This document shows, piece by piece, positions 17,902-28,499 of a stretch of 64,000 bases of DNA (its first letter is position 1; each line of letters begins with the position of its first letter). The DNA is from Gemmata sp. GTDB taxonomy: Bacteria > Planctomycetota > Planctomycetia > Gemmatales > Gemmataceae. The position numbers were made by a program, and so were the translations under genes. The stretch spans positions 21,419-85,418 of the forward strand of contig JANWYJ010000040.1 of assembly GCA_025055115.1 (NCBI GenBank). Direction: 5' to 3'. Under the pieces are notes generated by a model, which did no database searches, was not told the DNA's origin, and saw only the letters and a program-made list of their open reading frames with translations.

Positions 17902-18939
17902 TCAGCGTGTTTGGACTTCGTACTGGGCGAAACGCCGGCTGGCCGTGATGATTGGCTTCTCCTGCGGATCGAGGACTACGATATAACACGCTGCCCCTGG
18001 GGTATCCTCCACCAATTTCAAGGCCGTCTCGACCGGCAGCACGCTCACGGCTTTGGTCATGCTATCCGCGGTGATGCCTTGGGGGGCGATAACCGTGACA
18101 CTGCGGCGGCCCGTCAAACCCAAGCCAGTTTTGGGATCGAGAACGTGGGAGTAACGAACGCCGCGGATTTCCACGAACTGCTCTAGATCGCCCGAGGTCG
18201 AAACGGCCGCGTTGGCGAGTTGGAGACGCCGTGGCTTTTGGTTTTTGGCGATGGGGGCGATGTCGACGATCCAACCATCTTGCCCGGGGGGCGGATCGCC
18301 GCAGGTGATGTCGCCTGAGGCCGCAACCAAAGCCTGTGTGATGCCATATTGATCCCGCAGCAACTTTAGGGCTTCGTCGGCCGCGTAGCCTTTGGCAATG
18401 CCGCCGAGGTCAAGTTGCATGCCGGGGGTGAGGAGTTGTACCGTCTGTTGGGTAGGGTCGAGCTTCACCTTCTGATAGCCGACTTTGGCCCGGGCGGCAG
18501 CGAGTTCTTTGGGGTCGGGCAGCTCCTGGGTTCGCCGGGCCAACCGCCACAATTGCACAACGGGACCGACGGTTACATCGAACGCCCCATCGCTTTTTTG
18601 GGACAACTCCTCGGCTTTTTGCAGAACATAGAATAGGTCGCGGCTGACTTTGACGGGGTCTGCAACGGTCTGTTCAAATTTTTTGCACAGCCGCATCAAT
18701 TCGCTGTCTTTCTTGTAGTCGCTCATGATGCCATCGAGTTCGGCGACGCGGGCGAAGGCGGCGTCGGCGGCTTTTTTCGCCGTGGTGCGATCGGAGGCAT
18801 ACAGTACGATCCGGAACGTCGTACCCATGTGCTTCGCTTCAAATTCGAAGCGTGTGCGATCCTGAGCTGGGCTATAGCTCGCCGTCAAAAAGGGAATAAG
18901 ATGGCACAAGGAGAAGAAAATCCACCCCGCCGTGTTCAT
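17902..18939 (-). CDS. apbE: FAD:protein FMN transferase, ApbE family
   Basis: A protein of 345 residues with an N-terminal hydrophobic signal (G-W-I-F-F-S-L-C-H-L-I-P-F-L). Family signatures in order: M-G-T-T-F-R-I near the start, S-D-G-A-F-D-V-T-V-G-P, L-D-L-G-G-I-A-K-G-Y-A-A-D, V-A-A-S-G-D and H-V-L-D-P-K-T-G. The enzyme attaches FMN through a phosphoester to Thr/Ser of exported flavoproteins such as Na+-NQR subunits, using Mg2+ and FAD. ATG 18939 has GGAG 6 bp upstream, better than the upstream ATG at 18951. It is divergent from the formylglycine-enzyme-like gene, with starts only 53 bp apart, so the promoters must share that space. Confidence 0.92.
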   Translation of the reverse strand: MNTAGWIFFSLCHLIPFLTASYSPAQDRTRFEFEAKHMGTTFRIVLYASDRTTAKKAADAAFARVAELDGIMSDYKKDSELMRLCKKFEQTVADPVKVSRDLFYVLQKAEELSQKSDGAFDVTVGPVVQLWRLARRTQELPDPKELAAARAKVGYQKVKLDPTQQTVQLLTPGMQLDLGGIAKGYAADEALKLLRDQYGITQALVAASGDITCGDPPPGQDGWIVDIAPIAKNQKPRRLQLANAAVSTSGDLEQFVEIRGVRYSHVLDPKTGLGLTGRRSVTVIAPQGITADSMTKAVSVLPVETALKLVEDTPGAACYIVVLDPQEKPIITASRRFAQYEVQTR

Positions 18940-18991
18940 AAACCACTCCATACTGTTGACAAGCTATTGTTTATCGGAGAATCTAGCAGAC

Positions 18992-20116
18992 ATGCCGCGA
19001 CGATACACCCTCGGTTTGGTTGTGATAGTCATTGTGCCGTTGTGGGCGGCCGCCGTCGTACCACTGGAACATCCCACCGCTTCCTCTGCGGCCAACGAGA
19101 CGAAATCCGCAAATCTTCCCCCCGCACACAAGAACTTCACCGAGAAAATCCGCGGTTGGAAGAAAGAAGTCATCGATCCAGACAGCAACCCTCCGAAATT
19201 CGAACGGGTGCCGATGGAAGCGGAATTCGAGATGATCTGGGTTCCGGGGGGAGAATTCCTCATGGGCAGCCCCGAAACCGAAGTCGGGCGCGACCCCATC
19301 GAAGGGCCTCAGCACAAAGTCCGCGTCGGCAACTTCTGGATGGCCAAGTGCGAAGTGACCTGGGACGAATTCGACATTTTCTGGCACGACGAAGACTTCC
19401 CCAAAGCCGATGATGTGGCTGCCAAGAATCTTGGACCAGATGCCATCACCCGCCCCACCAATACATTTGTCGATGCCACATATGGTCATGAGCGCGATGG
19501 CCACCCGGCCATTTGTATGACCCATCACGCCGCGATGATGTATTGCAACTGGCTGCAAAAGCGTACCGGACGGCCATATCGCTTGCCGACCGAAGCGGAG
19601 TGGGAATACGCCGCCCGCGGGGGTAAAGGCCAAACCGCCTATTTCTTCGGCGACGATCCGCAAGAACTCGGGGAATACGCCTGGTACAAAGACAACTCGG
19701 CCGACGACGACCACCCCAAAGGCACCACCCACAAAGTCGGAACGAAGAAACCCAATCCGTTTGGTCTTCACGATCTCTACGGCAACGTGTGGGAATGGAC
19801 CCTCGACCAATATGATCCGGATGCTTACACGAAGTTGGCCAAAAACCCCATCAGCCTTCGCCCGGTGACGGTTCCGACCGATAAGAAATGGTCGCATGTC
19901 GTCCGCGGCGGCTCATGGGCCGATAAAGCCGACAAACTGCGTAGCGCCGCACGGCGCGTGTCAGATAAAAGCTGGATGAAATGGGACCCCCAAGAACCGC
20001 AGAGCATCTGGTGGCTGACACGCATGGACGTGATCGGTTTCCGCGTGGTGTTGGCCGAAGAAGAACAACCCGAACTCGTGGGACTCAAACCCAAGGTTGT
20101 GAAGAAATCAGAATAG
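18992..20116 (+). CDS. Formylglycine-generating-enzyme-like (SUMF1-domain) exported protein
   Basis: 374 residues with a signal peptide (T-L-G-L-V-V-I-V-I-V-P-L-W-A-A). The SUMF1/FGE-sulfatase fold starts near residue 75 with I-W-V-P-G-G-E-F-L-M-G-S. It continues through N-W-L-Q-K-R-T-G-R-P-Y-R-L-P-T-E-A-E-W, L-Y-G-N-V-W-E-W-T and V-V-R-G-G-S-W. True formylglycine-generating enzymes need cysteines in the C-terminal part; here V-V-R-G-G-S-W-A-D-K is followed by no Cys, so sulfatase activation is unlikely. Many planctomycete proteins use this fold for other, mostly unknown purposes. ATG 18992 has a ggaga site upstream. It runs co-directionally into a Gfo/Idh/MocA gene 103 bp downstream. Confidence 0.85.
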   Translation: MPRRYTLGLVVIVIVPLWAAAVVPLEHPTASSAANETKSANLPPAHKNFTEKIRGWKKEVIDPDSNPPKFERVPMEAEFEMIWVPGGEFLMGSPETEVGRDPIEGPQHKVRVGNFWMAKCEVTWDEFDIFWHDEDFPKADDVAAKNLGPDAITRPTNTFVDATYGHERDGHPAICMTHHAAMMYCNWLQKRTGRPYRLPTEAEWEYAARGGKGQTAYFFGDDPQELGEYAWYKDNSADDDHPKGTTHKVGTKKPNPFGLHDLYGNVWEWTLDQYDPDAYTKLAKNPISLRPVTVPTDKKWSHVVRGGSWADKADKLRSAARRVSDKSWMKWDPQEPQSIWWLTRMDVIGFRVVLAEEEQPELVGLKPKVVKKSE

Positions 20117-20219
20117 GACGACAGACGCGGAGCCGAGCCGAGAGGGCGTTCTCCCAACGACCACCGGCAGCGGCTCCAATGATAGATTCCATCCACTTTT
20201 TCCTCCCCGGAGTGTTGTC

Positions 20220-21545
20220 ATGGCGAATCGACGTGATTTTCTGAAAACCACCGCGGCGGTCAGCGGTGTGGCCATTGCGAACAACCTGTCTGTCGCCGCG
20301 TATGCTGGTGGCGGCAACGACGTGATCAAAGTCGGCCTGATCGGCTGTGGCGGTCGTGGCATGGGCGCTGTGCGCGACATCCTCGAAGCCGAAAAACGGA
20401 TCAATGGCGACAATCCCAAAGTCGAAATCATCGCCGTGGCCGACGTCTTCAAAAATAAAGCCGAAAACGCGGCCAAAACCCTCACCAACCCCAAAAGCGA
20501 TCGCTACGGCCCCTTTTTCAAACAGATCAAAGTCACCCCCGAAACCACGTTCGACGGCCTGGATGCCTACGAAAAACTCCTGAAAACCGACGTCAACCTC
20601 GTCATCCTGGCGACTCCCCCCGGCTTCCGGCCACAGCACCTCGAAGCCGCGGTGCGCGCCGGCAAACATATTTTCTGCGAAAAACCCGTTGCCGTGGATG
20701 CTACCGGCGCACGCAAGTGCTACAGCCTCATCGACGAATCGAAGAAAAAAGGCCTGGCGATTGTCGCGGGCACGCAGCGGCGGCATCAAAAACCCTACAT
20801 CGAAATCATGAAGAAGATTCACGATGGGGCGATCGGTGAAATTCGCGCAGCCCGCTGCTCGTGGAACGGTCGCGAACCGTGGTTCCGCAAACGCGAAGAG
20901 GGCATGGCCGACAGCACCTACCAAATCCACAACTGGTATCACTTCCTGTGGACCTGTGGCGACCACATCGTGGAACAACACGTCCACAACATTGATGTCA
21001 TCAACTGGGCGCTGAACGACCATCCCATCCGGGCCACCGGTTTCGGCGGCCGTTCGTTCCGCCATCCGGGGCCGCCCAAGGAGGCTGGGCACATCTGGGA
21101 CCACTTCGCGGTGGAATTCGAATACAAAAATGGGATGAAGATGTTCAGTTACTGCCGGCACTTCCCCGTTGGTGGCGACGATGTTTCCGAAATGGTCATC
21201 GGTTCCACGGGGGTGGCCTACACCCGTGATGGCTCCGCGTATCAAATCAACGGCAAACCGGCCGTTGCCGACGATCGCGGCATCTCGGCGTATGTGCAAG
21301 AGCATATTGATCTTTTGAACAGCATTCGTGCCGGTGCGCCACTCAATGAGTTGAAGAACGTCACCGACTCCACCTTCACGGCTATCCTCGGCCGCAACGC
21401 CTGCTATAGCGGCATGGCCCTGAAGTGGGACGATGCCCTGGCGTCCGCGGAAGATTGGATGCCCAAGAACCTCGCACTGGGCCAACCCCTGGAAGTGTCA
21501 CGCACGCCGCTGCCCGGCTCCTGGAAACTGCCGCCACGAGCCTGA
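20220..21545 (+). CDS. Tat-exported Gfo/Idh/MocA-family oxidoreductase
   Basis: A protein of 441 residues beginning M-A-N-R-R-D-F-L-K-T-T-A-A, a clear twin-arginine signal. The nucleotide site reads V-G-L-I-G-C-G-G-R-G-M-G, and E-K-P-V-A-V-D follows in the usual place. The C-terminal alpha/beta domain has a W-N-G-R-E-P-W and H-I-V-E-Q-H-V-H-N region that may bind a sugar ligand. The ribosome binding site ccggag lies 7 bp before ATG. It probably shares a transcript with the SUMF1-domain gene upstream. Likely a periplasmic NAD(P)-dependent sugar-type oxidoreductase; substrate not predictable. Confidence 0.9.
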   Translation: MANRRDFLKTTAAVSGVAIANNLSVAAYAGGGNDVIKVGLIGCGGRGMGAVRDILEAEKRINGDNPKVEIIAVADVFKNKAENAAKTLTNPKSDRYGPFFKQIKVTPETTFDGLDAYEKLLKTDVNLVILATPPGFRPQHLEAAVRAGKHIFCEKPVAVDATGARKCYSLIDESKKKGLAIVAGTQRRHQKPYIEIMKKIHDGAIGEIRAARCSWNGREPWFRKREEGMADSTYQIHNWYHFLWTCGDHIVEQHVHNIDVINWALNDHPIRATGFGGRSFRHPGPPKEAGHIWDHFAVEFEYKNGMKMFSYCRHFPVGGDDVSEMVIGSTGVAYTRDGSAYQINGKPAVADDRGISAYVQEHIDLLNSIRAGAPLNELKNVTDSTFTAILGRNACYSGMALKWDDALASAEDWMPKNLALGQPLEVSRTPLPGSWKLPPRA

Positions 21546-21579
21546 GAGTGTCTGTTTCCTCCAATATCAATGAGCTACT

Positions 21580-21610
21580 TTCCCCGCATGGATACCCTCC
21601 GTGCGGGGAG
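21580..21610. terminator. GC-rich hairpin after the Gfo/Idh/MocA gene
   Basis: Stem ttccccgcat (21580-21589) pairs with gtgcggggag (21601-21610), including G-T pairs, around an 11-base loop. It lies 34 bp after the stop at 21545. There is no T-run after it, so termination is only one possibility. The remaining 240 bp up to the sensor kinase hold a TATACT box at 21812-21817 and nothing else I recognise. Confidence 0.4.
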
Positions 21611-21869
21611 TACTGTCAAGTAATCACACTCCCGCTTCCGTCATTGGCCGGACGCGCAAAAGTTCTATCGCCCCCCTTGTACCTTGTACACAAAACCAAC
21701 TATCCCAAATGGTCCCTCACACCTGGACTCTCAGCGCGCGGGGGAGTTCGGTGTCTATCACTTCTCATCCCTCGGTCGATTCCGCATATCGGGAATAATG
21801 CATCAATGTGATATACTTGTACCGATCAGTCAGAGCGATCCGCGATAGATCGACGTGGAGTTCATTCTG

Positions 21870-24800
21870 GTGGCACGACATACACCCTCCGCGGCGTCGG
21901 CTGCGAGTTCCGCGGCGTTACAGAGGCCGCCGGCGCGCTGGCCCCAACCCGCACGATCTTATGGTCTGGCGTTGGTCCTGGTGATGGCGGCCCTGGTAGT
22001 GCGATGGTTGTTCGCTGCCAATGGCCTGGAATTCGGGGGGTGCATTCTCCTGGCGGCTGTAGCGATCACCGCGAGCTTAGGGGGCAGCGGTGCGGCGCTA
22101 CTGGCCACGAGTCTGAGTACGGTTGTGATTTTCCTGGGGGTCGGTGCCGAGCCGGGTTCGGCCTCATTCGCGATTCTTTTCGCTCTTGCGGCACTGACGG
22201 TTGCCTGGACAGTTGCCCGTGGCCACCGCAATGAGTCGCGCACACTCACCCACCGGCATCAAGCGTTGCAAGCTGCAGGCAACACAACGCAGCAGTCGCC
22301 CACGCCCGTTGTAATGCTGGAAAGTTCGGATGTGCTTTCCCTACAGCAATTCAAACTCTTCACTGCCATTCTGGAAAACATCCGCGATGCGATCATCGTC
22401 ACGGAAGCTGAGCCGCTGGACGAACCCGGGCCGCGGATTATCTACGCCAATACCGCTTTCCTGAAGATGACCGGTTATAGCCGCGACGAGGTCCTCGGCC
22501 GGTCACCGCGGTTTCTCCAAGGCCCTCAGACGAGCAGCAACAGTCGTGCCATTATTCGACAAGCCTTAGAACGGCATGAGCCTTGTCGGGTTGAGCTGAT
22601 CCATTACACCAAGGATGGTAAACCCTATTGGGTCGAACTCGACTTGACACCCGTAATAGTCCCGTCACCAAACACGCGTTACATCATCGCGATACAACGT
22701 GACATCACGGCCCGCAAACAGGTTGAGGAAGAACTTCGCAAAAGTGAAATCCGCTACCGTAGTCTTGTTCATGCTGTCAGCGCGGTGACATGGACAGCAC
22801 CCCCGGGTGGCTCTCTCATCGGCCCACAACCGTCATGGCTGGCCTTCACGGGGCAAAGTGACGAGGAGATGGCCAACTACGGCTGTACGAAAGCTATCCA
22901 CCCGGATGATCTGCCTGTCGTTATTGAACGCTGGCAGGAAGCGCTTCGCCTGCAACGACCCTATGAAAGCGTTCATCGCATTCGCCGTCACGATGGGCAA
23001 TGGCGGTGGATGAAAACGTACGCTGCACCCATTCATGATGAGAATGGCCAAGTTATCGAATGGTTTGGCATCCACATTGACATTACCTCAGAACGGGAAG
23101 CGATTGAGGAGTTAGAACGCCGCAAACAGGAATTGCAAACCCTGCTCGACCATGTTCCGGTTGTCATCTCCCGATTCGATCGGCAACTGCGGCATCTGTT
23201 TGTCAGTGGGGCGATTGAGCCTATCACGGGGCAGCCTGCCAGTGAGTTTCTGGGCAAAACCAATCGTGAATTAGGAATGCCGCCGGAGCTGTGCGACTAT
23301 TGGGACCGTCTCATGAAGGCAGTGTTCCAAGAAGGTCGACCGCAAGTGGGCGAATTCACCTTTCCAAGCCCCAACGGCCCGCGACATTTTGAGATCAAGT
23401 TAGTTCCCGAACCGAATCGCGATGGATCGATCGCCACAATCCTGGGTGTGGCGATCGATGTTACAGTGCGACGGACGGCCCAAGAGGCGATCCGCCAACG
23501 GGATGAGTTGCTTCGTAAGCTCACCGATCAAGTTCCTGGTGTGTTGTATCAATACCGGGAGTGGCCGGATGGCCGGAGCAGTTTTCCCTACGCCAGTGCG
23601 GGCATTCAGCAGATTTTTGAGGTTAGTCCCGAACAGGTGATCGAATCTGGGGATTTCCTCTTCAGCTGGATTCACCCGGACGATTACGCGATGGTTCGAG
23701 ACTCGATCGATGCCTCAAAAACTCATCTGCATGAGTGGCACTGCGAGTTTCGGATGATTTTGCCCCGCAGTGGCTTACGCTGGCTGGAAGGGCACTCCCA
23801 ACCGGAGCGTTGTCCCGATGGCAGTACGTTATGGCATGGTTACATCCGGGACATTACTGAACGCAAAAATGCTGAACAGAAGATCCGCAGCAGTGAAGAA
23901 CGTTTCCGCACATTGGTCGAGAATGTGCAAGTGGGGGTCGTGGTCGTAGATGCCCACGGGCAGATCACACTCGCCAATCTTGCAGCGGCACAGATTCTGG
24001 GTCTGCAACATCATCAGTTTCAAGGCCAATGGGTTTTTGATCCGTGTTGGGAGATTGTTCGTGAAGATGGTAGGCTCTGGGAAATAGACGAATTGCCGTT
24101 TTCCATCGCCCTGCGAACGGGTCAGCCGGTTCGCGACGTGATCGTTGGTTCGCGGCACCAAAAAACCGGGCAACGTTTGTGGCTGCAAGTCAATGCTACA
24201 CCCGAGCAGGTCGGTGATGGGTCCATTGCTAGCGTCATCCTGACATTTATCGATATCACCCGTCTGAAGCAAACGGAACAGGAGCTGCGCCTGAAAGAAT
24301 CTGCGATTGCCGAATCCCTCAACGGGATTATCTTCACCGATCTGAACCAGACGATCACATACGCCAACCGTGCCTTCCTCACCATGTGGGGCTATGATGG
24401 CGATCATCAAGTGATTGGTCGTCCGTTGCGTGATTTGTGGCAAGATGAGTCCACAGCGAATAGCATCAGCGCTGCACTGGCTCAATCGGGAACAATTCGC
24501 GGGGAATTTGGAGGTCGCTGTGGCGATGGTCGCAGTATTGTGATTCAACTCACGGCCAACATCATCCACGGAACTCCCCACCAAGCGGCCACGATCGTGT
24601 TATCGCTGCAAGACATTACTGAGCAAAAACGCGTGGAGTTAGCGAAACAGAAAGCGGAACAACGCCAACAACTGGCGCTGACTGCAGGCAAGATGGGCAC
24701 TTGGGATTGGCAAATCGGCACCGAGCGGTTGGTTTGGGACGTACGCGAAAGTCAGATCATGGGATTTTCAGCGAATGCTTTTGATGGCCGGCTATCGAGT

Positions 24801-26201
24801 TTTCTTTCCTTAATTCATGTCGACGATCGACCATTGATTCGCCAAGCGTTGCTCGATGCGGCCAAAGGTCGGGGCTTCGATGGAGAATTCCGCATTGTTT
24901 GTCCGAGTGGCGAAATGCGGTGGATTCACGGCACCGGGACTGTCTACCGCGACGAAAACGATCGTTCGTGGCATTTGGTGGGTATCAATTACGATGTTAC
25001 GGATCGCAAACAGGTGGAGAATCAACTGCGGCAAACCAATCAACTGTTGCAATCCCTCAGCCGCTTGCAGCAGGATTTTCTCTTGGAAGCACCGCCCCAG
25101 AATGTCTTTCAAGAGATGCTGGCGGTTCTGCTCCAATGCACCCAGAGCGAGTATGGCTTCCTCGGTGAAGTCCATCGGGATGCATCCGGTCAACCGTATC
25201 TCCACACGCAGGCCATCAGTGATATCGCGTGGGACGAAGCCACTCGACAACTTTATGCCGAGAAAGCCCGCAGCGGCATGATCTTCACGAACCTCAATAC
25301 GCTCTTCGGCCATGTTCTCACGACCGGTCAGCCACTCATTTCCAACGATCCAGAAAATGATCCGCGCAGCTACGGCTTGCCACCGGGTCATCCGCCGTTG
25401 TATGCGTTTCTGGGGGTGCCCCTTTATCGCGGACATGAACTGGTGGGTATGGTGGGTGTTGCCAATCGCCCCGGTGGATACTCCGAAGCCGTTCTTGAGA
25501 CAATTCAACCATTAATTTCCACATGCTCTAGCTTGATTTATGCCCACCAACTCCAGCAGCAACGCCGTGCGATGGAAGAATCGCTGCGTGCTTCGCTCCA
25601 CGAAAAGGAGGCGTTGCTGAAAGAAATTCATCATCGGGTGAAAAACAATCTGCAAGTCATCTCCAGTCTGCTCAATCTGCAAGCCGAGCGCTTGACGGAT
25701 GCGGCCAGTCGTGCGGTTTTCCTCGAAAGTCAAAACCGCGTCCGCGCCATGGCCTTGGTTCATGAAACCTTATACGGTTCGGCATCGTTGGCGCAAATCG
25801 AGTTGCCACGCTATCTGGAGCGACTGTGCGACTCCCTCGCCCAGACCTATCCCGGCAGCGATCGGATTACCATCCACCAAAACGCGGCTCCGATCATGTT
25901 GGATTTGGACCGGGCACTGCCCGTAGGGTTAATTGTCAGTGAACTCGTTTCGAATGCTCTGAAGTATGCCTTCCCGCCGCCGCGAAGTGGTCAAATTCGG
26001 GTTGTTGCATCCACCACGGAAGATGGTTACATTGTGCTCCAAGTGGCTGACAATGGCGTCGGCCTGCCCGATGATTTCCGGGTCGAAGGAGCCAACAGCT
26101 TGGGGCTTTATCTCGTGCAGCTACTGACGCGGCAACTGCGCGGTCAAATCGCGATTGATCGCACCTCCGGGACGACGTTCAGCCTCAGGTTCCCACTATG
26201 A
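21870..26201 (+). CDS. Seven-PAS, GAF sensor histidine kinase (HisKA_2 type)
   Basis: A 1443-residue membrane kinase. About four hydrophobic spans lie in residues 30-125. Seven PAS domains run from about 155 to 1055. The first has a LOV-like core, G-R-S-P-R-F-L-Q-G, but with Pro where the photo-reactive Cys would be. A GAF domain (about 1065-1228) follows. The HisKA_2 dimerisation helix has [11 protein letters not shown] with acceptor His 1254 or 1255. The ATPase domain has N-box [10 protein letters not shown] and D-N-G-V-G-L. GTG 21870 has GGAG 9 bp upstream; GTG 21855 is the alternative. It overlaps the next gene by 4 bp (ATGA), so the kinase and its hybrid partner are made together. Signals are unknown. 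Confidence 0.9.
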   Translation: MARHTPSAASAASSAALQRPPARWPQPARSYGLALVLVMAALVVRWLFAANGLEFGGCILLAAVAITASLGGSGAALLATSLSTVVIFLGVGAEPGSASFAILFALAALTVAWTVARGHRNESRTLTHRHQALQAAGNTTQQSPTPVVMLESSDVLSLQQFKLFTAILENIRDAIIVTEAEPLDEPGPRIIYANTAFLKMTGYSRDEVLGRSPRFLQGPQTSSNSRAIIRQALERHEPCRVELIHYTKDGKPYWVELDLTPVIVPSPNTRYIIAIQRDITARKQVEEELRKSEIRYRSLVHAVSAVTWTAPPGGSLIGPQPSWLAFTGQSDEEMANYGCTKAIHPDDLPVVIERWQEALRLQRPYESVHRIRRHDGQWRWMKTYAAPIHDENGQVIEWFGIHIDITSEREAIEELERRKQELQTLLDHVPVVISRFDRQLRHLFVSGAIEPITGQPASEFLGKTNRELGMPPELCDYWDRLMKAVFQEGRPQVGEFTFPSPNGPRHFEIKLVPEPNRDGSIATILGVAIDVTVRRTAQEAIRQRDELLRKLTDQVPGVLYQYREWPDGRSSFPYASAGIQQIFEVSPEQVIESGDFLFSWIHPDDYAMVRDSIDASKTHLHEWHCEFRMILPRSGLRWLEGHSQPERCPDGSTLWHGYIRDITERKNAEQKIRSSEERFRTLVENVQVGVVVVDAHGQITLANLAAAQILGLQHHQFQGQWVFDPCWEIVREDGRLWEIDELPFSIALRTGQPVRDVIVGSRHQKTGQRLWLQVNATPEQVGDGSIASVILTFIDITRLKQTEQELRLKESAIAESLNGIIFTDLNQTITYANRAFLTMWGYDGDHQVIGRPLRDLWQDESTANSISAALAQSGTIRGEFGGRCGDGRSIVIQLTANIIHGTPHQAATIVLSLQDITEQKRVELAKQKAEQRQQLALTAGKMGTWDWQIGTERLVWDVRESQIMGFSANAFDGRLSSFLSLIHVDDRPLIRQALLDAAKGRGFDGEFRIVCPSGEMRWIHGTGTVYRDENDRSWHLVGINYDVTDRKQVENQLRQTNQLLQSLSRLQQDFLLEAPPQNVFQEMLAVLLQCTQSEYGFLGEVHRDASGQPYLHTQAISDIAWDEATRQLYAEKARSGMIFTNLNTLFGHVLTTGQPLISNDPENDPRSYGLPPGHPPLYAFLGVPLYRGHELVGMVGVANRPGGYSEAVLETIQPLISTCSSLIYAHQLQQQRRAMEESLRASLHEKEALLKEIHHRVKNNLQVISSLLNLQAERLTDAASRAVFLESQNRVRAMALVHETLYGSASLAQIELPRYLERLCDSLAQTYPGSDRITIHQNAAPIMLDLDRALPVGLIVSELVSNALKYAFPPPRSGQIRVVASTTEDGYIVLQVADNGVGLPDDFRVEGANSLGLYLVQLLTRQLRGQIAIDRTSGTTFSLRFPL

Positions 26202-28135
26202 CGACATCCAGTCCGCTCAAAATTCTCATCGTTGAGGATGAACTGATTATCGCGGCCGATATTGCCGCGCGGTTGCACCGGCTCGGATATACCGTGGTTG
26301 GTCAGACCGACCAAGCGCAGGAAGCGGTCCGCCTCGTCGGGGAATTGCATCCCGATTTGGTGCTCATGGATATTCGCCTACACGGCGAAGGCGATGGGAT
26401 CACGGCCGCCGATACCATCCGCCGTCAATACTTTGTGCCGGTGGTCTACCTGACCGCGCATGCCGATGAAGCCACCTTGCAACGAGCTAAAGTCACCGAA
26501 CCCTTTGGATATGTTCTCAAACCATTCGCGGAACGTGAGCTTCGCACCGTGATTGAAATGGCGCTCTACCGCCATGCCGCCGAACGACGTTTGCAAGAGA
26601 GTGAGCGTCGCTTCGCCACCACCCTCAGAAGTATCGGCGATGCGGTGGTCGCCACCGATGCCGCGGGTCGCGTCACCTTTCTCAACCCCGTAGCCGAACA
26701 ACTCACCGGCTGGAAACTCGACGATGCAAAAGGGAAACCTCTCAGCGAGATTTTTCGCATCGTCAATGAGGAGACGCGCAAACCCGTCGAAAATCCCGTG
26801 GAAAAAGTCCTCGCGACGGGCCGGATTGTCGGATTGGCCAACAGCACCGTGTTGATCTCCCGTGATGGCCGCGAATATCCCATCGACGACTGTGCCGCGC
26901 CCATCCACGACGATGCTGGACAGGTCACGGGAGTCGTATTGGTCTTTCGCGATGTCACCGAGGAACGCCGGCGTGAAGCCGAGCTGTTACAAGCGCAGAA
27001 AATGGAGGCGATTGGTCGGCTGGCCGGTGGTATCGCTCATGATTTCAACAATTTACTGACAGTCATTTCCGGCTACACCGTCTTGCTGCGCGAAGGCTTG
27101 GGAGCCGATAGCCCCTGGCGCGATGCGCTTGAACAAATCGAAACGGCCAGCCGCCGTGGCGCGGACCTGACCCGCCAATTGCTTGCATATTGCCGCAAGC
27201 AAATCATTCAACCGCGCCTCTGCAGCTTCAATCAACTGGTCAATGATAGCCTCAAAATGCTCCGCCGCGTGCTTCCCGCAACAATTGAGCTGATTACGGA
27301 ATTCACCACCGCCGATACTACCATCCGAGCCGACCCCACGCAGATCGATCAAGTGATTGTCAATTTGGTTCTTAACGCCCGCGATGCCATGCCCGATGGT
27401 GGGCGCTTGCGATTGGCCACCTATCGCGGCCAGGCATGGCCGGGCCAGGACCCTTTTCCTGCGGGCGGTCCGTACGTCGCGGTTGAAGTCACCGACACCG
27501 GTATAGGGATGGATACCGCTACCCTGGCACGGATTTGGGAACCGTTCTTCACCACCAAACAGCTGGGCCACGGCACCGGGTTGGGGTTGTCCACCGTTTA
27601 TGGCATCGTCAAGCAGTCGGGCGGACACATTGTTGTCAAAAGCCGCCCCGGAGAAGGATCGACCTTTACTGTGACACTGCCGGCAGTAACCGAGGCCATC
27701 GCCACCAGCCCCACACAGGGTGTCACCTCATCTTTTCCTCAAGGTCAAGAAACCATACTGTTGGTCGACGACGACGACGCGGTACGCTCCTTAAGTGCCA
27801 TGGTTCTCCGCTCCTGTGGCTACAAAATTCTTGAAGCCAGTAGCGGCATCGAAGCTGCCGAAATGGTCGCTCACTACGACGACACCATTCACTTACTCCT
27901 GACCGATTTGGTCATGCCTCAAATGAGTGGGCGAACCTTGGCCGACATCGTTCGCTCACAGATCACGGGGATCAAGGTTCTCTTCATGACCGGTTATAGC
28001 GAAGTTCCGTTGACGCAATCGCCAGGCGGAGAATCCGTGTGGTGCTTGCTCAAACCGTTCACTCCACAACAACTGGCCGAACGGGTCCGGGAGGTTCTGG
28101 ATCAAGTGAATCCCTCGTCCCCGGCGCGCGGATAG
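26198..28135 (+). CDS. Hybrid response regulator / histidine kinase (REC-PAS-HisKA-HATPase-REC)
   Basis: A 645-residue soluble protein. The first receiver (1-130) has acceptor D58 in L-V-L-M-D-I-R and L-T-A-H and L-K-P motifs. A PAS domain (about 140-260) follows. The HisKA helix has [11 protein letters not shown], acceptor H281. The ATPase domain holds [16 protein letters not shown] and [10 protein letters not shown] second receiver (about 520-640) has D570 in L-L-T-D-L-V-M-P. There is no DNA-binding domain. The overlap with the 7-PAS kinase suggests a phosphorelay: sensor to REC1, then internal kinase to REC2. The output partner is not in the window. A terminator hairpin follows 6 bp after the stop. 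Confidence 0.9.
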   Translation: MTTSSPLKILIVEDELIIAADIAARLHRLGYTVVGQTDQAQEAVRLVGELHPDLVLMDIRLHGEGDGITAADTIRRQYFVPVVYLTAHADEATLQRAKVTEPFGYVLKPFAERELRTVIEMALYRHAAERRLQESERRFATTLRSIGDAVVATDAAGRVTFLNPVAEQLTGWKLDDAKGKPLSEIFRIVNEETRKPVENPVEKVLATGRIVGLANSTVLISRDGREYPIDDCAAPIHDDAGQVTGVVLVFRDVTEERRREAELLQAQKMEAIGRLAGGIAHDFNNLLTVISGYTVLLREGLGADSPWRDALEQIETASRRGADLTRQLLAYCRKQIIQPRLCSFNQLVNDSLKMLRRVLPATIELITEFTTADTTIRADPTQIDQVIVNLVLNARDAMPDGGRLRLATYRGQAWPGQDPFPAGGPYVAVEVTDTGIGMDTATLARIWEPFFTTKQLGHGTGLGLSTVYGIVKQSGGHIVVKSRPGEGSTFTVTLPAVTEAIATSPTQGVTSSFPQGQETILLVDDDDAVRSLSAMVLRSCGYKILEASSGIEAAEMVAHYDDTIHLLLTDLVMPQMSGRTLADIVRSQITGIKVLFMTGYSEVPLTQSPGGESVWCLLKPFTPQQLAERVREVLDQVNPSSPARG

Positions 28136-28141
28136 CCTGTC

Positions 28142-28162
28142 AGGCTAGCGTAAGCCTTTTTT
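28142..28162 (+). terminator. Rho-independent terminator after the two-component pair
   Basis: Stem aggct (28142-28146) and agcct (28153-28157) around a 6-base loop, followed by five further T residues. It starts 6 bp after the stop of the hybrid kinase gene. Confidence 0.65.
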
Positions 28163-28171
28163 CATACAGGG

Positions 28172-28243
28172 AATAGCAAGAAGATACACAAAAAATAGCA
28201 AGAAGAAAAATAGCAAGAAGAAACACGAAAAATAGCAAGAAGA
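28172..28243. repeat. Four copies of a 13-bp AT-rich unit
   Basis: The unit aatagcaagaaga occurs at 28172, 28194, 28209 (12 of 13 matching) and 28231, with periods of 22, 15 and 22 bp. It is purine-rich on the plus strand and far more AT-rich than its surroundings. It lies in a 364-bp gap between the two-component pair and metF. Confidence 0.75.
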
Positions 28244-28258
28244 AACGGCCGGGCGATG

Positions 28259-28274
28259 CGGGATTCGACCCGCG
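28259..28274. other. Short GC hairpin with a T-arm-like loop
   Basis: The sequence gcgggattcgacccgc forms a 5-bp stem with a 6-base loop. On the minus strand it reads like a tRNA T-arm with one loop base missing, but no acceptor or anticodon arm fits around it. The remaining 28275-28499 hold no gene I can support; the metF promoter must lie there. Confidence 0.3.
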
Positions 28275-28499
28275 AATTCGCCGCACCCGGAAACGGTCCT
28301 GCCCCGTTGGCACAGAACGACGTAGTCGCACCACCTGAAAGCTCCAGGAATGAGCCGCACCAGCAAACGAGCTTTCTACGGTATCGCCACCCAGCTTCTC
28401 CCAGTCTTTCGCTTGTTTCTGCGTGTCCGTTGGCCGGCGAGTAGCTACACTGCTGATGAGTGACCTGGTGGAGAGTCTGAGCACCACAATCGCACCGCT

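Noticed and set aside
18992..20116. Functional sulfatase-activating enzyme
   Set aside because: The catalytic cysteines are missing, although the fold is clear.
28250..28400. tRNA or tmRNA on the minus strand
   Set aside because: A T-arm-like hairpin is present, but its loop is one base short and no acceptor, D or anticodon arm can be paired around it at a normal distance.
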